64,000 nucleotides of DNA from Gnomoniopsis sp. IMI 355080 (lineage: Eukaryota; Ascomycota; Sordariomycetes; Diaporthales; Gnomoniaceae). This document shows positions 57,301-64,000 of this stretch, piece by piece (the first letter of the stretch is position 1; every line of letters begins with the position of its first letter). A program made the position numbers and the translations under genes. The stretch spans positions 1 to 64,000 of the forward strand of contig JAPEVC010000112.1 in NCBI GenBank assembly GCA_027946555.1. The letters run 5' to 3'. The notes beneath the pieces were generated by a model. That model made no database searches, was not told the DNA's origin, and saw only the letters and a list, made by a program, of their open reading frames with translations.

Positions 57301-57600
57301 GTACGATCCTTATATTGCTAAGTTGTCGACATCGCCCTGTATCCAAGGAGTTTTGGCAGTATCTCGACGTCACTTCAGGCTTGACTTAAGAGTCACACCG
57401 GAAATCGGAATACCGTCTCACTGGCTACCTACCTAGTAAGACCGCATTTACTTGCGGATTAACTGCATACTGGCCGGCCATAGGCCCCGTTGACCGGCCA
57501 TAGGACCGAGTCATAGGACCGAGTCATCGGACCCTACTTAAATATTGCCAAAGTCATCGAGGAAGATATACTTCATGAACTCTTCCCGTACATCGCAAAC
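54400..57600. other. 3.2 kb divergent gene-free region
   Basis: This lies between the dioxygenase and the vacuolar-type MFS gene. It is AT-richer between about 56650 and 57150. Near its right end are short direct repeats (57474-57533). No open frame resembles a known family and no transposon features were seen. Confidence 0.5.
57474..57533. repeat. Direct repeats in MFS promoter
   Basis: CCGGCCATAGG occurs twice (57474-57484, 57494-57504). It runs into a 13-bp tandem unit ATAGGACCGAGTC at 57500-57512 and 57513-57525, with a partial third copy to 57533. The block ends 67 bp before the MFS start codon, so it may be a transcription-factor binding array. Confidence 0.8.
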
Positions 57601-59544
57601 ATGAACCTTACAGGCCAGAACGGCAGTGGATCCGATCTGCACGGCGCCACCAGCGCCCCAGATGAGCACACACCTTTGATTCGTGCCAACGCACCAGCGG
57701 GCATAGCGCGACGAGCAAGGCAGGATGACGAAGACACTGAGCCCGATATTGACCCAGATGACTTCGATCTGTTACTGTCAAAGTCAACATCTTACAACGG
57801 CGGGCCGCTCCTGGGCCCTGAATCGAGCGAGACCCCGCTTCTGCGAGGTGATCGAAAATACAGCAGTACTGTAAGCAGACGTCCAGCTCTCAGTCGGCAA
57901 GCGTCATCGTCCAGCGATGCTGTTTACGACAATCTTGACGATGATACTGCCGGAGGGTTGGAGCGTGCTGGTACTGCAACCGAGAGCCCATTCCTGAATG
58001 GTCTGTCTTCGTCACACTTCTGGCTGATTTTCAGCAATGTCTTGGCGCTCAATTTCATTTCGAACTTCGACGGAACTCTTATGGCTTCCTCTCATCCTGT
58101 CATCACATCCTACTTTCACAGTTCAAACTCCGCGTCATGGCTGTCTACCGCTTTCCTCCTGACCTCAACGGCGTTCCAGCCGCTCTTAGGAAGGTTGTCG
58201 GATAGTATTGGACGCAAGACACCCTACATCTTTACCATGGTTATATTCGCCCTAGCGACATTATGGTGTGCTCTGGCGCAGAGCATGACCGGTTTTATTA
58301 TCGCTCGAGCCGTGTGCGGTGTTGGTGCCGGCGGTGTCATGACGCTTGGCAGCATTATTGTTAGTGATCTGGTTCCTATTGAACGCAGGGGCGCATATCA
58401 AAGCTACATCAACATGGTTTACGGTCTAGGATCCACACTGGGCGCTGCATTGGGCGGCTTCATGGCCGACTATCTGGGCTGGCGATGGGAGTTTGGTATT
58501 CAAGTGCCTTTCCTGCTTTTATGCGTGGGTATCTCTGCGCTCATTATACCCGCGGACCTGGGTCTCGCGTCGAGGAATCGGGAGACAGTCTTCCAAGCAC
58601 TGAGGTCCTTTGACTTCAAGGGTTCAATACTCATGATCATGGCTATCACTTCCCTGATCCTCGGTCTCAACCTTGGTGGCAATGTCCTCGCTTGGTCACA
58701 CCCCATCGTCATTGCCTCGCTGGTCATCTTTGCCGTGACCTTCCCAGCATTTATTTGGGTTGAGAGCTTTGTCACCAAGCCTATAATGCCCCTTTACCTC
58801 ATTCGACAATCGCCGCATGCGAACCTAATCTTCAGCAACGCACTGGGCGCCTTTCTCATGAATGCTATCATCTTCAACATGCCACTATTCTTCCAAGCCG
58901 TACTTCTGACGACTGCCACAACCAGTGGGTTCTGTCTCATGATCATCACAATCGTCAGTAGTGCGAGTGGCACATCTACCGGCTTCCTGATCAATTACAC
59001 CAAGCGGCTGAAGTGGCCGTTGGGTCTGGGGGCCACGGGACTTTTGGTTGGTACGATTGCCTTGTCGTCTATGCAGCGTGGCTGGCCCTTATGGGTATAT
59101 CTTCTTTTTCTTGTACCCCACAGCATGGGACAGGGTTTCCAGTTCCCAGGCACTTTCATGGCAATACTCGCTGCGAGTGAGCAAAGAGAACAAGCAGTGG
59201 TAACGAGCACATTGATCTTATGGCGGAGCATGGGTATGGTATTGGGTATCGCCGGCTCCAGTCTGGTCGTTCAGAATACTCTTTGGGGATTTTTGGAAAA
59301 GAATGTCACAGATGAGGCCGCTCGTATAGGTGGTTTCGCCGGTGGGCGGGAAGAGGTCGTCGAGAAGGTGAGGGAAAGTGTCGAAGCTGTGGCGAAACTG
59401 ACCGGGCTCCTGCAAGAGCAGGTTATCATGAGTTATGAAGCGGCGGTGCGGACTACGTTCATGTGTTGTGTGCTCGTTGCGATTGTGTGTGGCCTGATCT
59501 TGGTGCCTGTCAAATTGCCGAGGTTGGGGTCGAGAAAGAGATAA
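57601..59544 (+). CDS. DHA2-type MFS transporter, vacuolar (Fnx1/Vba-like)
   Basis: An intron-less gene of 647 aa from the ATG at 57601. A hydrophilic head of about 135 residues carries two acidic dileucine-type motifs (DEHTPLI and SSETPLL), typical vacuolar sorting signals. Then come about 14 membrane spans. MFS signatures are NFDGTLMASSHPVI (motif D1 region), GRLSDSIGRKTPY (motif A), ARAVCGVGAGGVMTLG (motif B) and GSTLGAALGGFMADYLGWRW (motif C, antiporter). The closest family is the Fnx1/Vba vacuolar amino-acid transporters of fission and budding yeast, related to multidrug antiporters. Basic amino-acid import into the vacuole is inferred; a drug-efflux role is the alternative. Confidence 0.9.
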   Translation: MNLTGQNGSGSDLHGATSAPDEHTPLIRANAPAGIARRARQDDEDTEPDIDPDDFDLLLSKSTSYNGGPLLGPESSETPLLRGDRKYSSTVSRRPALSRQASSSSDAVYDNLDDDTAGGLERAGTATESPFLNGLSSSHFWLIFSNVLALNFISNFDGTLMASSHPVITSYFHSSNSASWLSTAFLLTSTAFQPLLGRLSDSIGRKTPYIFTMVIFALATLWCALAQSMTGFIIARAVCGVGAGGVMTLGSIIVSDLVPIERRGAYQSYINMVYGLGSTLGAALGGFMADYLGWRWEFGIQVPFLLLCVGISALIIPADLGLASRNRETVFQALRSFDFKGSILMIMAITSLILGLNLGGNVLAWSHPIVIASLVIFAVTFPAFIWVESFVTKPIMPLYLIRQSPHANLIFSNALGAFLMNAIIFNMPLFFQAVLLTTATTSGFCLMIITIVSSASGTSTGFLINYTKRLKWPLGLGATGLLVGTIALSSMQRGWPLWVYLLFLVPHSMGQGFQFPGTFMAILAASEQREQAVVTSTLILWRSMGMVLGIAGSSLVVQNTLWGFLEKNVTDEAARIGGFAGGREEVVEKVRESVEAVAKLTGLLQEQVIMSYEAAVRTTFMCCVLVAIVCGLILVPVKLPRLGSRKR

Positions 59545-60315
59545 TAGTATCTTTGAAAGGGTACGGACGAAAAGAAATATTTTAGGGGCTGAGATATACT
59601 TTCTCATTGAAGCCTTCTGTCAATCACTTGGCACATGGTTGAGTTTGTGGACATGAGAACTGTCATTTCACGCCGTATTTCGTTCCTAGCTGAAAGATAT
59701 CCTTCCTTGCCTATTTCTCATGCCTTCCCCAGTTTCCGCACTTACCTATGCAGGGCTTGACCCATTCCGGATTCGTAGCCCGCTGGCTATCTGTAGACTT
59801 TGAGCAGCACAAGTTACCTGAAGATACGCATCGACAGCCGGATCCGACGGCAAAATCAGGTGAAGCTTGCCCGCGTTTTCCAGGATTCCCCAAATCTCGA
59901 CTCTCCACAACTATTGCTACCGAGAGCTATGGTCTTGCTAATATAGTTCAAGGCCTTCCCTGTCGCACTGTGTCGTGTGGGTTAGTGATGATCACGATAC
60001 GCGTGATCAAGGGTGTCACGATCTCCGCGCCATCATCAGAACTTACCAAGGTAGATTTCAAACTCCCCATAAAATCTCCTTCGCCCTCATGATATGTATC
60101 TAGAAACCGGGTTTATGCGAGAGGGGACGTTGTTTCAGGGGTCTCGTTTGCACCATTCCTTACTCAAGGTTGCCTTAGACCGACTTAGCTCGAACAATTG
60201 AGCATTTAGCACTGCCGGTCACAGAAGTAGGTGCCTTCCATCTTCACAAATAATCTTTCAAGACTTTCACAGGTTCTTCAGGACGTACCACACTTACACA
60301 CCACAGGCAATCACG
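59545..60315. other. Intergenic region
   Basis: 771 bp between two MFS genes. A 114-aa open frame at 59748-60092 has no family features. It is presumed 3' UTR and promoter. Confidence 0.55.
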
Positions 60316-62291
60316 ATGTCGATCATTCTCGAAGGAGATAGTCTTCTCTTCACAGTCACTGCGCTTACATGTTTGGGCTTCCTACTCATTGGCTTTGACA
60401 ATGGGTTGATGGGAGGTTTCGTGAATAGTACGGCCTTCACGGAGACCTTCGGCATCAATACTGACACCAGTGCTGGCACGAACTTGATTGCTTTGATTGT
60501 TGCCATCTATGAGATTGGATGCTTCATCGGTGCTATCACCACTAGTTTTATTGGTGAGCGTCTTGGCAGACGCAGGAGTGTGCTTGCCGGTGTTATAATC
60601 ATGATCATCGGTAAACTGATATCCAATACCTTACCATCTCTATTGCCATCTTGGTGGCTCTTAGCTAAGGCCTAACACTATATAACGCAGGTGCTGTACT
60701 TCAGGCGACTTCATATCACATATCACAGATGGTCATTGCGCGTATTGTCAGTGGTGTCGGCATGGGATTCATCAATTCTACTGTGCCGGTCTTGCAGGCC
60801 GAGTTCAGTCCCAAAGCAACGCGTGGTATCTATGTCTGCGCTCAACTTTCGACTCTCAATCTTGGTAAGGCACCTATCAAGCTTGTAGGCGGAAGTCACG
60901 ACTAAAAATGAGGATAGGCATCATGATGGTTTACTGGATCGACTTCGGTTTCAGCACCTTGGGCGATGGACCCAACAAAAGCTTCGTCTGGCGTGTTCCT
61001 ACCATTCTACAATGTATCTTCCTGATCCCTATGATCTTTATCGTTCTCATCATCCCCGAAACACCGCGTTGGCTTGCCGCACATGATCGCAATGAAGAAG
61101 CCCTTGAGGTCTTGACCCGCTTGAACAAGGGGAAAATGACCGAGGAGGATATTCGGAATGTTCACCGTGATATCTTGCATACTGTCGCACTTGAAAAGTC
61201 GATAGGAGCGGGTTCTTGGAGCGATCTCATTACAAATGACAGTGAGTCTGGTCAGATGGACAACCTCGGAAGATGAAATGCTTCTGATTGACTGAATTTC
61301 CCTACCTAGGCATTCAGAGCAGACGAAGGTTTCTTATCGCTTGCAGTATTCAAGCCTTCCAGCAGCTTGGCGGAATCAATGCTCTTATTTGTATGTATAC
61401 CTCCTGATGCTTTTTGTGAGACCTCAACTAACAGCATCATCTCAGATTACTCCGGGACCCTTTTTGAGAAGAGTTTAGGCTTCGATGCTCATCTCTCCGG
61501 TCTCATGTCTGGATTCCTCAATACTTGGTTCTTCTTGGCATCCTTCATTCCTTGGTTACTCATTGACAGGATCGGCCGTCGGCCTCTGGTAGGCCTCTTC
61601 ATCCTAATGGCTCACAACTTTTGACAGGTTTTGACAATATCGTCACAGCTCCTCTCCATGGTCAGCTTGATGGCAGCTGTAATGGTCGTCCAGACCGGTC
61701 TTATTTACCAAGTCCAACACGAAACTTCAATTGCCAGTACGTCCCGTGCTGATGCCCACGTACTACGCGCCAGCCACAAGCTAACATAAGCGTCGCAGAA
61801 GCCGCTGGTATGGGTGCAGCAGCAATGCTCTTCATATTCCAAGGCGCCTTCACCATAGGTTTCCAAGCAACAGTCTGGGTTTATCCGTCCGAGGTGCTGC
61901 CTCTGCGTCTCCGTCAACGCGGCTCTTCCATCTCTACAGGGGCGAACTGGATTTGCAACTTCCTCATCGTCTACATCACTCCACCTGCCATCCGCAATAT
62001 CGGCTGGAAGACTTACATCATTTTCGCTGTTCTCAATGCTACTTGGGTGCCCATTATGGTTGGCTAACCCCCTCTCTTCCCCGAGTGCTACCTACTATCT
62101 CGTGACCTGGAAGGTGAAAACCGTTGCTGACACAGATACAGTATTTATTTTACCCCGAGACAAAGGGCCTTGCTCTAGAAGATGTGGACAGACTTTTCAC
62201 AAAGCCAGGGTTTGAAGAAGGATTTGACAATGCGGTGCGTGAGAAGGCAGACATGGACTATGGGGTTGAAAGAACTGAGCATATGGACTAA
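60316..62291 (+). CDS. Sugar-porter MFS transporter
   Basis: Eight exons: 60316-60610, 60691-60864, 60918-61241, 61310-61390, 61446-61588, 61628-61736, 61799-62058 and 62142-62291; 511 aa. All junctions keep frame. The fifth intron is only 39 nt and the seventh has a weak GTTGGC donor. Sugar-porter signatures are GFDNGLMGG, GERLGRRRS, PETPRWLAAHDRNEEAL, QAFQQLGGINALIYYSG, DRIGRRPL, YPSEVLPLRLRQRGSSIST and YPETKGLALEDVDRLF. Twelve spans and about 500 aa are normal for the family. It is probably a plasma-membrane proton symporter for hexoses, lactose/cellobiose-type disaccharides or related polyols; the substrate cannot be read from sequence. Confidence 0.9.
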
Positions 62292-62488
62292 GGGAAGTTG
62301 GGTGAGGTAGATGCAATCTTGTATTCTTGTTCAGAAAACGACCAGAAGACTCTGTTGAGCGCATTTGGTTATAGTACTGGCGGTGCTTGTTGAAGTTTTG
62401 CTCCACGAGTACCATTGGATAACATGTTTTGTTCGCTGGCCTTGCAGACATGGCCAAGGTATGAAAAGTGTTACATATGAATGTCAAT

Positions 62489-63903
62489 CTACGAAGTCTT
62501 TTCCTTCAGGATAGTACGGGCGTCGACAACACCGTGAGCACCCCCACCTGGGCCAAACATATCCCTTAAGTCTTGTATCAACGTTTCTGGTTTCTCCCAG
62601 GCGGCGAAATGTCCTCCTGTATCGTGGTCTCTCTCAAACACCACAGGCCCCAGTGTTCTGGACAGTATACTGGGTATTCCTACAATGTCTTTTGGAAATT
62701 GACTTATTCCAAGCTTTGGTTTGCTCTGAGAAGAGCTTGTCAGCACGCGACACCAGGAACATGATACCTTAATAGAATTACGCCCGTCCTTTGCCTCAAT
62801 AGATATTTGACAGAAGGTAAACTTACCCAATTCCAGAATCTTTTGTCGGCCACCGTGCCGTTCCAGTCTTTCGACGGATTTTCCGCTTCAAAGTATGTGC
62901 GAACACTTGCACCTGGCCCAGCTGTTGAAAACCAGTAAATTGAGACCCAGGTCAATATCTCGTCGTCTGTCCATGGATACTCGTCTGTCCAGTGGATGAG
63001 CTTCTCATAGATCCAACCTAGAAGGCCGACTGGCGAGTCTTCAAGGCAATAGGCGACAGTCTGAGGCCGGGAAGACTGCAGCCTGTAGTAATCATTACCA
63101 CCTGAAACGTAAGCCAGTCCGTTGCGCAGCCCGTTGATAGCCTTCCTGCTGAACCACGATGGCGGCCAAATCAGAGCTAGCAGGATGAGCCAAGGCTGCT
63201 TCAATAGATTTATAGGGTCGAACATTGCGAGATTCACGTGAATACCACGGAGGTGCTCCTCGTGGTGTCGACCCATTGTACGCGTGATTATAGAGCCCCA
63301 GTCACCGCCCTGGGCGACGTATTTGTGGTAGCCCAAGCCGAGCATCAACTTGTTCAGAACGAAACCGTAGTGCCGTAGGTTGAACCCTCGCTGGACCGAA
63401 TGTCAATACTTCATTATTTCTTTACATTGGGAAAGGGTTATAACCACCTGCTTAACGCTATCGCTGAAGCCGTAATTCGGCAAGCTCGGTGCGATGACGT
63501 GAAAAGCCTGGGCTTGCTCGTCGGCTGGCTCGGTAAGGCCCTTCAACATTTTGGTGACCTCTAGAAAACTCCCAGGCCAACCGTGCACAAATAGGAGCGG
63601 AATAGCGTTATGCCTCGTACTTCGCGCGTGGATGAAATGTATGTTCAAGATCCCAAAGCCATCCGACTCGACCGGCATGGAAAACATTGGTAGCTCATTA
63701 AGTCTGGCCTCGTGTTGGCGCCATTCGGGAAGATACACATTTTTCCAGTAACCAATCAATTCCTGAATTCGAGGACGCGGAACTCCTTGCCGAATGTCGT
63801 AGCCTTGCGGCTGGTCTGGGAGGCGAGCGAGCTCAAGCTTCCGTTTCAGAATGTCGAGGTCCTTCTCGGAGACACTGATCTTGAATGGCGAGGGGGTGGT
63901 CAT
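62489..63903 (-). CDS. Epoxide hydrolase, alpha/beta-hydrolase fold with EHN domain
   Basis: Exons 63903-63448, 63390-62827 and 62725-62489 give 418 aa. The N-terminal EHN domain (PFKISVSEKDLDILKRKLEL to ELIGYWKNVYLPEWR) is followed by the hydrolase core. HGWPGS at 107-112 forms the oxyanion hole, the nucleophile is Asp182 in GGDWGS, and the catalytic base is His379 in HDTGGHFAAWE. The lid contains VRTYFEA, whose Tyr can polarise the epoxide. No signal peptide is present. Microsomal-type epoxide hydrolases open epoxides to diols in xenobiotic or secondary metabolism. It converges on the sugar-porter gene (197 bp between stops). The final intron was placed at the CTCAG acceptor because it restores the family SKPKLGISQFPKD block. 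Confidence 0.93.
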
Positions 63904-64000
63904 GCTGACGTGTCAAATGAATAAGAGCACTGAGTTTGGGGACTGGGTACATTCAATGGTCAAAATGCGAAGTTCAAGTCGGATTCATTCGGCTAAGCTA
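63904..64000. other. Promoter side of epoxide hydrolase gene
   Basis: The last 97 bp lie upstream of the epoxide hydrolase start codon. Nothing further can be supported. Confidence 0.5.

Noticed and set aside
59748..60092. 114-codon ATG-led frame between the two MFS genes
   Set aside because: No family features and no supporting signals; it lies in a presumed 3' UTR and promoter.
1..64000. CRISPR array, bacterial-type operon signals, complete retrotransposon or DNA transposon
   Set aside because: No regularly spaced direct repeats, transposase, integrase or reverse-transcriptase frames were seen; spliceosomal introns show the DNA is eukaryotic.

Overview
The window is nuclear DNA from a filamentous ascomycete (Pezizomycotina). 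The evidence is short GT-AG introns (about 40-140 nt) with CTAAC-like branch points, a division-1 chitin synthase, an ApsA/Num1 cortical anchor, an RTA1-family protein, a GT90 glycosyltransferase, a secreted intradiol dioxygenase and a dispersed 5S rRNA copy. I cannot place the species or class from sequence alone. Gene models were spliced by hand from both strands, and almost all exon sets close in frame from ATG to stop.

Left part (1-10.5 kb): an apsA/num1-like gene on the minus strand fills the first 4.1 kb. A 6.3 kb stretch with no convincing gene follows; it holds several perfect hairpins and palindromes. From 10.5 to 23 kb is a compact housekeeping block: a fungal multi-pass membrane protein (-), a HAD-family haloacid dehalogenase (+), mitochondrial release factor MRF1 (-), cytosolic tryptophanyl-tRNA synthetase (+), a gamma-glutamyltranspeptidase-like enzyme (+), mitochondrial monothiol glutaredoxin GRX5 (-) and phosphopantothenoylcysteine decarboxylase (+). 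MRF1/TrpRS and GRX5/PPCDC are divergent pairs with short shared promoters.

Middle (23-52.5 kb): a large CCCH zinc-finger protein with a PNUTS-like layout (-), the Sec1/Munc18 protein SLY1 with an 8-nt microexon (+), a 5S rRNA gene or close derivative between SLY1 and the chitin synthase, the chitin synthase (-, with a probable GC-AG first intron), an RTA1-like 7-TM protein (-), a GT90 glycosyltransferase (-), an AFG1/LACE1 AAA ATPase (-) and nucleoporin Nup133 (+).

Right part (53-64 kb) looks more accessory: a secreted intradiol ring-cleavage dioxygenase (-), a vacuolar-type DHA2 MFS transporter (+) with tandem promoter repeats, an eight-exon sugar-porter MFS protein (+) and an epoxide hydrolase (-). 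These could serve uptake and detoxification of aromatic or epoxide compounds, but joint action is inferred only from adjacency.

I found no complete transposon, CRISPR array, tRNA or obviously novel multi-gene system. The most useful leads are the 5S copy, the PNUTS-like protein with FUBP-type AWxxYY repeats, the SLY1 microexon, the GC-AG intron and the promoter-proximal repeats.
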